A stretch of DNA of 64,000 nucleotides from JAMXLO01 sp963794185 (GTDB taxonomy: Bacteria; Pseudomonadota; Alphaproteobacteria; Acetobacterales; Acetobacteraceae). Below, piece after piece: positions 1 through 7,533 of the stretch; the first letter of the stretch is position 1; the number at the start of each line of letters is the position of its first letter. A program made the position numbers and the translations under genes. Below the pieces are notes generated by a model. It was not told the origin of the DNA. It was given only the letters and a program-made list of their open reading frames with translations, and searched no databases. The stretch is taken from positions 1-64,000 of the forward strand of contig CAWCDM010000103.1 of the NCBI GenBank assembly GCA_963794185.1, given 5' to 3'.

Positions 1-1586
1 AGGTTACGGGGCGGGATTCCTCTACAAGGTGCGACGGGGCGAATTTCGGTGTGCCCTCCCCACCGGCTTCGTGGACCAGTCGTGAATCTGGGGTAACGCC
101 GGCACGCTTGACCCCGACACGCAGATCAGGGAGACGATCACATACTTCTTCGATACATTCTCGCGCGTGGGTTCCGCCTCCCAGACGGTCAAAGGTGTTT
201 CGGAACGAGGGCCTTTGTTTCCCGGCTCGACTTCGCAACCGGCAGATCACGATTTTTCAGCCGCTCACCATATCGACGGCGCAGAGTGCAGACGCTGAAC
301 AACCCACGCTACGCAGGCGCCTAAAGGTGTATGGTCAACGGCGCTATCGGCGGAGCGTCGACGGCAAGAAGATACAGCGATAGCGCAACGCAATGATTGG
401 CTCGCCTGCATCCCTCATGCTCACCCCGGCTACATCAGCTGGGATCGATTTCAGCAGAACCTCAAAACCTCGAGACCAACGGTCGAGGGTACGAAGTGGC
501 ACGCGCGTCGCCGCCAGCGAGGGGGCGGCACTATTGCAGGGCCGCGCCGTGTGCGGGCGATGCGGCAGACACCTCCGCGTTCGATATGCTGCCCGGCGCG
601 GGGGCTCGAAACATGGTACATCTGTGATCGCGCCAACGGCGTCGTGGTGAGCCGAACTGCCAGTCGATTGCGGGTGGCCATCGACGAAGCGATCGGCGCG
701 CTGATCGTCGAGAAGATGACGCCGGCCGCGGTCGAACTGGCGCTCGAGATCCGAACAGAGATCGAAGCACGCATGAGGAGGCCGACCGGCTACGACGTCG
801 TGCAATCGAGCGGGCTCGGGTCGAAGCAGATCTCGCCCAGCGTCGATTCATGTTGGTCGATCCAGCCAACCGCCTTGTCGCCGATACGCTCGAAGGCGAA
901 TGGAACGACAAGCTGCGCGCACTGGCCAAGGCACAAGAGGAACGAGAGCGGGCCGGCAGGAAAATTATCGTCCTCGACGAGAGGTCCGCCAGCGGCTCGT
1001 CACCATGACCACGGACTTCAAGACGCTGTGGCATGATCCGGACGCCGAACCGGGAACGCAAACGACTGCTCGCCTGCGTCATTGAGGACGCAACCCTCGT
1101 CAAATTGCCAGAGGAAGGCACCACCAAGATCCATGTCCGATTCAAGGGTGGCAAGTCCGAGACGCTCACGACGCTAAATCCCAAGTCGTCTGCGCAGCAA
1201 GTGAGGACTCAGCCGAAGATCGTCGATCTCGTCGACAAACTGCTCGACGACCACATTTATTCCGAGATCGCTGAGCTACTCAACGAGCGTGGGCTTCGTC
1301 CCGGCGGATCGGCGCGACGGGGCAAGCCGACGCTCGCTTCACCGCCTTGCGGGTCGCCTATCTCGTCCACAGTTACGGGCTCCGCTCGCGCTACGATCGA
1401 CTTCGAGATCGAGGAATGTTGACGAAGGAGGAGGCGGCGGCCCGTCTCGGAATCCATCGAGTCCACACTGATCCGATGGGCCGAGCACGGAATCGTCGCG
1501 AGACACGCCTACAAGCCCACGCATACCTGTACGAGCCGATGGGTCGAACCCGCCGGCCAAACACTGCAGTCGATGGGATCGACTAA
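1..1586 (+). pseudogene. Degenerate large serine recombinase, 5' end outside window
   Basis: Pieces of one large serine recombinase can be read in all three plus frames in the correct order. First comes a recombinase-domain stretch (YGAGFLYKVRRGEF near base 2, then RETITYFFDTFSRVGSASQTVK around 130-190). Next is a zinc-ribbon piece with C-x2-C (AVCGRCGRHLRVRY near 545). A helical segment (VEKMTPAAVELALEIRTEIEA near 708) follows, and finally a C-terminal region (DPDTPNRERKRLLACVIEDA near 1040, then a short helix-turn-helix-like tail near 1420-1480). Stops and frameshifts separate every piece and the catalytic N-terminal domain lies outside the window, so no functional enzyme is possible. The family integrates or excises mobile DNA, so this is probably the relic of an integrative element at the left border. 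The family call is firm; the exact end is approximate. Confidence 0.8.
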
Positions 1587-1620
1587 TCGATCGTGCGTCG
1601 GCAGTAAACCTGCGAAGGAA

Positions 1621-1875
1621 TCAAAACCCTCGCCTCCAACCGGAAGAGGTGCAATAGAAGGCAGGGTACTTGGCGATCAACCACATTCCGCTGCCGTCCC
1701 AATACAGGCCCTTGAAATAATCACCGCGCTTGCCGCGGAAGATAAACAAATGACCGCTGAATGGATCGGCACCGATCACTTGCTGTGCCTTCGCAGCCAA
1801 ACCATCGAATCCATTGCGCAGGTCGACCGGGCGGCAAGCGAGGAAGACCTTCGTGCCAGCCGCCAGACTGATCAC
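1621..1875 (-). pseudogene. tnpB: IS66-family TnpB (accessory ORF2), C-terminally broken
   Basis: The 84-residue product starts with a GTG that overlaps the TnpA stop (GTGA), as is usual in IS66 elements. It carries the TnpB core: SLAAGTKVFLACRPVDLRNG, then HLFIFRGKRGD and LYWDGSGMWL. In intact TnpB this last motif runs on to an AKRLERGRF-like tail of about 115 residues in total. Here the frame shifts just after LIAK, and a short RLEAR-like continuation sits in another frame. The protein is an accessory factor of IS66 transposition. The transposase gene tnpC is absent, so this copy cannot move by itself. Confidence 0.85.
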
Positions 1876-2210
1876 AGCGTACCCCGCATGGCGCGCAGAA
1901 CCCGCGACAGCGCCTTCTCGCTCACCAGGCCAGCAACGCAAATGCGGACGCCGTTCGGCAACGCAATCTCGATTGTTCCAGCACCGCCTACGCTGGCCTG
2001 ATACGTTGGCGATCGGTCCGCTTCCGGTGGCGCCAGCAATGGCCGTCTCGCCGTGCCTGCTTCGCCCACGACACCGACAGGCACAAATGCCACCGGCTCC
2101 GCTGCGTTCGCCGCAGATGCCGCCGCCCTCCATGCCGAGCGCCAATTATACAGCAGGCTCTCTGAAATGCCGTGCCGCCGCGCGACCACCGCAACCTTGC
2201 CGCTGCGCGC
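1872..2210 (-). pseudogene. tnpA: IS66-family TnpA (accessory ORF1), N-terminally truncated
   Basis: The frame contains the helix-turn-helix segment of IS66 TnpA (VVARRHGISESLLYNWR), a variable middle, and the typical C-terminal IEIALPNGVRICV module. It is translationally coupled to TnpB downstream. The upstream part of the gene is lost: around 2205-2225 the sequence passes directly into an IS3-type transposase on the opposite strand, so the IS66 copy was cut there by rearrangement or by the second element. A GTG at 2189 could serve as a start but would be secondary. Confidence 0.8.
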
Positions 2211-2212
2211 GC

Positions 2213-3015
2213 CACGCTTCGCTGACCAGGCTCCGGCGGAAATCTACGCCAGCCTGCTTGATGAGGGCGCGTATCACTGTTCGATCCGCCCGATGTATCG
2301 GCTCCTCGGCCAGAACGGAGAAATCCGCGAACGTCGCCGGCAGCTCCGTCATCCGGTTTATCAGAAGCCGGAACTCCTGGCGGAAAAGCCCAATGAGGTC
2401 GGGTCCTGGGACATCACCAAACTGATGGGGCCAACGAAGTGGAGCTACTTCTATCGCTACGTGATCCTCGATATCTTCAGCCGCCGGGTGGTGGGATGGT
2501 GCGTGGCGGATGGCGAAAGTGCCACGCTGTTCCGGCCGCTGTTCGACGATGCGATCGCGAAACACAACGTGCCGGCTGGTCAGCTCACGCTGCACGCCGA
2601 TCGCGGCGGGCCGATGAAGGCCAAGGCGACGGCCCTGCTGCTCGCCGATCTCGGAGTGACCCGCTCACACAACCGCCCGCACACGTCCAACGACAACCCG
2701 TTCTCCGAAAGCCACCTCAAGACGCTGAAGTATCAGCCGCGCTTCCCCCAACGCTTCGGCTGTATCGAGGACGCCAGAAGCTTCTGCCGTCAGTTCTTCG
2801 ACTGGTACAACCAGGACCATCACCATGCCGGGATCGGTCTGATGACCCCGGATCAGGTGCATTACGGTCAGATCGACGCCGTTCATGCCGCGCGTCAGCT
2901 GACCCTCGATCATGCGCACCGCGAAAACCCAGAGCGCTTTGTCAACAAAGCGCCATCGCCGCCCGACAAACCAACCGCCGCATGGATCAACCCGCCACCG
3001 CCGAAAAGCGTCTGA
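2213..3015 (+). pseudogene. IS3-family transposase OrfB, 5'-truncated
   Basis: About 265 residues of an IS3-family OrfB integrase-core transposase are open. The DDE catalytic pieces are visible: SWDITKLMGP (first Asp), LTLHADRGGPMKAK (second Asp) and NPFSESHLKTLKY (Glu). A C-terminal WYNQDHHHAGIGLMTPD motif follows. The normal N-terminus and the partner OrfA (with the programmed frameshift) are missing, because similarity starts at FADQAPAEIYASLLDEG, where the IS66 remnant begins on the other strand. It is probably inactive without OrfA. No terminal inverted repeats were identified. Confidence 0.85.
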
Positions 3016-3912
3016 CCGCGACCCTGGTCAAATTGAGATCCTTGAACCGTCCCGTGCCTTTCCTCGTCCCGGCAACGTGATCGTGAACGACAGTCTCCGC
3101 CGGCCCTTGCTCTATGTCTTATGGACCGGCTGCCACTGCATTCCGTTACGTAACGCTATACGAGCCCACGCCCGCCGATGGTCCAGACTTCAATCAGCCA
3201 GAGTCAACCCTCCGTGCCGATCATCTTGCCAAACTCAAACGTGCCGTGAACAAGCCTAAATACCGAACCCGGCTGTATCAAAGTCGTTGACACGTTCCGG
3301 CTCAAATGACAACGTATTGACAAGGTTTGCCTCCCGAAACGCGCTATGTCCCGCCATTTCAAGCGGTTGGCTGCATCACCGCGTCCCATCCCGCACGGGA
3401 CGCCATCCCCCTCGTGTAAGTGACTGATAACACGATACTCACCGAGAGTATTCTGACAAGTTCCCACGAAAGAACCCACATCCGGTGTGCGCTGGCTCCG
3501 CGCTGGCCGTTCGCACACAGCGGGCCAACATGCCGTAGAGGCAGGGTTGCGAGCGATGATCGGGCAGCCGCGCTGGCCCTTTCGGTCGTGTGCGCCAGTG
3601 CTGCAGTCGAATGCCGACCGGGCTGCTGATGCCGGATGAGCCGCCGACGCCGCGCTCGATGACCAAGACGGGGCGCAGGTCCATACCTGGTACCAAAGGC
3701 GGCTACGATCCAGTCGATTGATCCATGCCACTCGGCTCGCTCCGCGGCCGACCACCTAGACCCTTCAGGGGCGATCTCCTCCCGCAGATCTGCGATCTGC
3801 CGATCCCGCTCGGCCACTCTATCGGGGATTGCTCCTGCGGTCCCGATAGAGTGCCGGTCGAGCGCGCGGCGGCGGATCGCCGCGCGCCCGAGTTCCGCAC
3901 CTGATCTCCGAG
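3016..3912. other. No gene supported; probable decayed DNA
   Basis: About 0.9 kb between the IS3 remnant and the stop of the PQQ dehydrogenase. Several overlapping minus-strand open frames exist, but their translations are unlike each other, have atypical composition and match no family I recognise. In a GC-rich genome, frames of this length arise by chance. I see no RNA gene or repeat here. It is probably more of the eroded mobile region. Confidence 0.5.
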
Positions 3913-5985
3913 TTACTCCACGATGATCTGGCCGTACATCCACGGGTGCGGCGTGCAGATGTAATAGTAGTTGCCGGGCTTGTCGAAAGTCACCGTCTTC
4001 GACTGGCCCGAATTCAGCGGCCCAGTGTCCCAATCGCCGATTTTCCCGTTTTCGAACGATGTCGCCGTATGCGGCGTGTCGCCCTTATTGGTGAACGTCA
4101 CAGCCGTCCCGGCCTTGATGCGGTCTCGCTTCGGAAAGTAACCGAACTCGATATTGTTGTCGCCGATGTTGACCGTGTTGACATCATCGGCAATCGGTCC
4201 GGCCGCGGGTCCCGCGATGGCCGCCGGCGGGGGCGGTGGCCAGAGCGGGTTCACCTGCCCCTTCAACGAGAAGCTCCACACGGCATCGCCATTTGCGCTG
4301 CCGACCCCCTGGTTGCCGCCGGCTGCGATGGCGATGTACTGATCCCCATCGACCTCATAGACCATTGGCGTTGCCTCCGCGCCGAAGCCGGTCTGGAACT
4401 GCCAGAGCAGCTCGCCGGACTTTGCATCGCGGGCCTGGATCGTCCCGCCAGGATCCCCGTGAAAGACGAGGCCGCCGGCCGTCGTGGTCGATCCGCCTCC
4501 ACTGCCGACGCGGAACGGCACGTTCTTCTGCCAGGCAATCTTGTTGGTATTGCCACCGATCGCGGTCCAGGTGCCGCTCATGGCCGAGTTGATCGGCGCC
4601 GCCTGTGTGCCTCCGTTATATTGCAGTCCTTTCTTGTACTTGTCCCCGTAGCGCGCGAAGGCGCTGGTGCGGACTGTGCCGGGAACGTAGAACATCCCGG
4701 TGTCCGGACTGTACGACATTGGCGACCAGTTCGTGCCACCGATGCCCGATGGCTGGACCAAGGTCGGCTCGTCCCAGAAGGCTTCGAAGATGCAGCCGAA
4801 CTTTTCGTAGCCCTCCAGCGGTTGGGCGCATTGCGGTACGGTCGCGTCGCCGACCGGATAGGGCTGGGTTTTCGCGGTCTTTTGCCGCGGCTCCTGCGGC
4901 ACCGCGCGCTCCTCGATGCCGACCAGCGGCTTGCCGTTGGTGCGATCGAGAATGTAGACCCAGCCGGTGCGTCCGGCCTGGGCAATGCCCTTGCGCGGCT
5001 GGCCATTGATGACGGTATCGAACAGAACAGCCGGGCTCGCCGCGTCGTAATCCCAGATGTCGTGGTGCACCTCCTGGAAATGCCAGGCGTATTCGCCGGT
5101 CTTGGCTTTCAATGCCACGACGGAAGCGCAGAACAGGTTGTCGCCTGCGCGCATCGACCCGTCGTAGTCCGGCCCGCAATTGCCGATCGAGAAGTATATG
5201 AGCCCGAGCTGCGGATCGAGGGCCGGCGTGTTCCAGATCGACGCGCCGCCGTGCATATAATGATCGGTGCCGGCCGGCCAGCTGTCGCCGCCGGCATCGC
5301 CCGGCGCAGGCAGGGTATACCACCGCCACAGAATCTTGCCGGTCTTGGCGTCGAGCGCGGTCAGGCGGCCGCGTATACCATATTCGCCGCCGGTGATCCC
5401 GCTGTAGACGATGCCGTCGTAATAGAGCGGCGCGCTGGTGACCCCGTAGCCGTCCTGCCAGACTTCGATCGGGGTCTTCCACACCTCCTTGCCGGTCTTG
5501 GCGTCGAGCGCCACGACATTGGCGTCGAGCTGACCGAGGAACACCATTCCCTCGCCCATCGCCAGCCCACGATTGTCCCAGCCGCAGCAGACGCTGGTGA
5601 GCTTCTGGTCGATGCCCGACCAGCGCTCCCACAGGAACTCGCCTGTCTTGGCGTTCAACGCGAATACATCGTCGTTGCCGGTGGTAATGTACATGACGCC
5701 GTCCTTCACGAGGGGCGTCGCTTCGAACGAATATTTGCCGCCGAACCCGGAACCCTTCAGGCGGGTCATCCAGGCTCCCTTGAGTTGCTTGACGTTGCCG
5801 GTGTCGATCTGTTTCAGCGTGGAATAGCGCTGATTGGTCATATTGCCACCGTTTGTCACCCAGTCCTTGCCGACCGGGCTTTGCAGCAATGTGTCGATCT
5901 CGGGATCCGCTGCCCGAGCCGTACCTGCTCCCGCGAGCAGCACGCCGAAAGCTGCTGAAATCAATATCCGCTGTGCGCGCCGCAT
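3913..5985 (-). CDS. PQQ-dependent alcohol dehydrogenase fused to C-terminal amicyanin-like cupredoxin
   Basis: The 690-residue protein is a periplasmic quinoprotein that should oxidise a primary alcohol. The ATG at 5985 follows an AAAAAGGGGG ribosome site and gives a Sec signal peptide ending ARA near residue 25. The eight-bladed PQQ propeller spans about 30-580. It has the vicinal disulfide pair CysCys 133-134 and the active-site motif WDYD at 311-314; the second Asp marks the lanthanide-type (XoxF/ExaF-like) enzymes. A Pro/Ala-rich linker (about 583-600) leads to a blue-copper domain at 602-690. Its type 1 ligand set is His639, Cys677, His680, Met683 in CTPHPWM, the C-x2-H-x2-M spacing of amicyanin. 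Related dehydrogenases use a separate cytochrome c or a fused haem domain; no cytochrome or PQQ-synthesis gene is nearby. Electron transfer from PQQ to the fused copper is inference. Substrate unknown. Confidence 0.93.
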   Translation of the reverse strand: MRRAQRILISAAFGVLLAGAGTARAADPEIDTLLQSPVGKDWVTNGGNMTNQRYSTLKQIDTGNVKQLKGAWMTRLKGSGFGGKYSFEATPLVKDGVMYITTGNDDVFALNAKTGEFLWERWSGIDQKLTSVCCGWDNRGLAMGEGMVFLGQLDANVVALDAKTGKEVWKTPIEVWQDGYGVTSAPLYYDGIVYSGITGGEYGIRGRLTALDAKTGKILWRWYTLPAPGDAGGDSWPAGTDHYMHGGASIWNTPALDPQLGLIYFSIGNCGPDYDGSMRAGDNLFCASVVALKAKTGEYAWHFQEVHHDIWDYDAASPAVLFDTVINGQPRKGIAQAGRTGWVYILDRTNGKPLVGIEERAVPQEPRQKTAKTQPYPVGDATVPQCAQPLEGYEKFGCIFEAFWDEPTLVQPSGIGGTNWSPMSYSPDTGMFYVPGTVRTSAFARYGDKYKKGLQYNGGTQAAPINSAMSGTWTAIGGNTNKIAWQKNVPFRVGSGGGSTTTAGGLVFHGDPGGTIQARDAKSGELLWQFQTGFGAEATPMVYEVDGDQYIAIAAGGNQGVGSANGDAVWSFSLKGQVNPLWPPPPPAAIAGPAAGPIADDVNTVNIGDNNIEFGYFPKRDRIKAGTAVTFTNKGDTPHTATSFENGKIGDWDTGPLNSGQSKTVTFDKPGNYYYICTPHPWMYGQIIVE

Positions 5986-6157
5986 TGTTTCCCCCTTTTT
6001 CATTGGCCCATTACCGGTCCGCGCCGTTAGCCGACGTTGCCCCGATGACCGCCGATTTCGTCGCGACCTACCTCGAACGATAGGCATCGTTTCGCCCTCT
6101 TGGCAACGGTCTCGCCGATCGAAGCGGTGCCGGGAGCGCTGCCAGCACGGCGATGGT

Positions 6158-6301
6158 TCAGCCGCGAAGCCCGTCTTTCGGACGCACCTCGCCGCCGAGA
6201 TAACAATAACTGCAATCGATATTGCAGAACGGCGTCGGCTGAATGACCGGCGGCCCTGTCGTGGGCACGGCAGTATCTGGCGATGGCCGTGCATCGACCA
6301 T
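6158..6301 (-). pseudogene. grrM-like: N-terminal remnant of GrrM-like radical SAM/SPASM maturase
   Basis: An ATG at 6301 opens a 47-residue frame containing IQPTPFCNIDCSYCYL near residues 20-35. The C-x3-C-x2-C motif binds the radical SAM 4Fe-4S cluster, and the surrounding QPTPFCNI-C-YCYL text is characteristic of the GRRM-type maturases that form cyclophanes in Gly/Trp/Asn-rich precursors. An intact enzyme needs roughly 380 residues. Here the frame stops after DGLRG and the PQQ dehydrogenase starts only 172 bases further on, so most of the gene is deleted. Weak continuation (TIAVLAALPAPL) follows the stop in the same frame. It directly follows the precursor relic, with start and ancestral stop overlapping. 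Non-functional; the family assignment is from motif recall, without a profile search. Confidence 0.72.
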
Positions 6302-6676
6302 CAAAACACCAGTTGCGCCACCAATTGTTCCAGCTAGGTCGGAAGTTGCGCCAATTGTTCCAGCTCCGTCGCCCCAACCCCAACCGGGCCGCGAACCGCT
6401 CCGCGCCCAGTTGTTCCATCGGTTCCCCCACGCGAGGTGGACATTTCCATTTGCCTCCCTGTCTCCAGTCTGGGGTGCGGCCACGGCAAAGGTCGCCTCG
6501 CGAATTGTGGCGAGCCGTTAGGAGATCGGCACATCGTCCGCAGCCACTGGGGCGACACAAGTGCGGCGCTCACTGGCGGCGCTCGGCACGGTAGCACCAA
6601 GAAGTAAAGATGCGCCAACAGCACCGGCTGGAACGACAGCGGAAATTATATCGAGATATCTCTGCCACAGGCGCAT
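6301..6676 (-). pseudogene. grrA-like: Relic RiPP precursor, GrrA-like, with repeated aromatic-X-Asn motifs
   Basis: A frame starts at ATG 6676 behind a GATGAGG ribosome site and encodes an N-terminal secretion-like segment (VVPAGAVGASLLLGATVPS). It is interrupted by one TAA at 6518-6520 and continues in frame as RLATIREA, then HLAWGNRWNNWARSG and PGWGWGD. One further frameshift near 6365-6375 restores SWNNWRNFRPSWNNWWRNW. The reconstructed product is about 125 residues, the size of GrrA precursors, with WGN, WNN, WRN, WNN and WRN motifs, which are the three-residue (aromatic-X-Asn) sites of cyclophane crosslinking. Its end overlaps the start of the radical SAM remnant. Two lesions show that it is dead. 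The family name is inferred from architecture and motifs. Confidence 0.68.
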
Positions 6677-6966
6677 CGCAAAGCCTCATCATCGATGGTC
6701 AGCGATGCGCCCGCCGGAGGCCGAAGATCGGGCGGTGCCAGACGGTCATGCAACCAAAATCGACAAATTTCACAGCAGCCGCGCCGCGACGGCTTCCGCT
6801 TCAGTGTTACGCGAGGCATAAGTACGCTACCAAGTCTTGGACGCCATCTTCAAAGCCGGCGTTGGCCCGTTCAAGGTGGACCGCGAAGTGGCCGGTCCAG
6901 TCAGAGAAACAGGAATCGCAGTCTGAGGCTCGGTCGTATGCCGGTCTCAGACGCGGGAGGGAAGAA

Positions 6967-7440
6967 ATGCACCACAACCGCTCGGTCGCCGCCGCCGTGC
7001 TCGCTGCCCTGCTCATCGGCCCGGTCGCCGCGCAAGCTCCCCCCGCCAGTGACGCAGCTCCTACGGCCCTTGTCACTGTTCCCGCGGGCTCACTGCAAAA
7101 GACCCAGAACGCCTGGCGCGGGCGGGCGCTGATCGGCACCCCGGTCTTCAATGACACAGGACAGCGTATCGCGACGATCAGCGACCTGCTGATCACCGAT
7201 GACGGTATGGTGGACCGGGTTGTGGTCTCCGTGACGCAACGCCGCAAGCTGGTCGCCGTACCCTTCGGCCAGCTCCGTTTCGTGCCGAGCCAGAGCGTCG
7301 CAACACCCGTTGGACGGAGGGCAAGGCGCCTGACCCAGATCGCGACCAACGCCATCAAGCCGTTTGGCGTTATGCTGCCCGGCGCCAGTCAGGATTCTCT
7401 GGCAAGCATGGAGACGTTCCGTTTCGCCCCATCGCCATGA
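6967..7440 (+). CDS. Secreted PRC-barrel domain protein
   Basis: A 157-residue protein whose ATG at 6967 follows a GGGAGGGAAG ribosome site. Residues 1-22 form a Sec signal peptide ending VAAQA. The core (about 45-110) has the PRC-barrel pattern: RALIGTPVFNDTGQRIATIS, then DDGMVDRVVVSV and RRKLVAVPFGQL. Alphaproteobacteria have many exported proteins of this type with one or two PRC barrels; their role is poorly known (envelope or stress association). It is divergent from the RiPP relic and convergent with the SLC13 gene that ends 93 bases downstream. Family certain, function unknown. Confidence 0.85.
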   Translation: MHHNRSVAAAVLAALLIGPVAAQAPPASDAAPTALVTVPAGSLQKTQNAWRGRALIGTPVFNDTGQRIATISDLLITDDGMVDRVVVSVTQRRKLVAVPFGQLRFVPSQSVATPVGRRARRLTQIATNAIKPFGVMLPGASQDSLASMETFRFAPSP

Positions 7441-7533
7441 TCCAAGCGGGAACTGTCTTGTACGACCACGAACGCGATCATTCGCGGGCGTCCCCCGAAT
7501 GGACGGCTCCGTCGCAAGGCCCACCAGAGCCGG

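Noticed and set aside
3204..4033. Overlapping minus-strand open frames in the 3-4 kb gap.
   Set aside because: No two pieces join into a known protein, and no start or ribosome site; treated as eroded DNA.
3946..5958. A 670-codon open frame on the plus strand opposite the PQQ dehydrogenase.
   Set aside because: It is the mirror of a strongly conserved coding region in GC-rich DNA; its translation is Arg/Ala-rich with no family motif or start context.
6301..6676. The WNN-rich stretch as a simple low-complexity DNA repeat.
   Set aside because: The repeated CAATTGTTCCA words are in frame with a signal peptide, a ribosome site and a radical SAM start codon, which a chance repeat would not explain.
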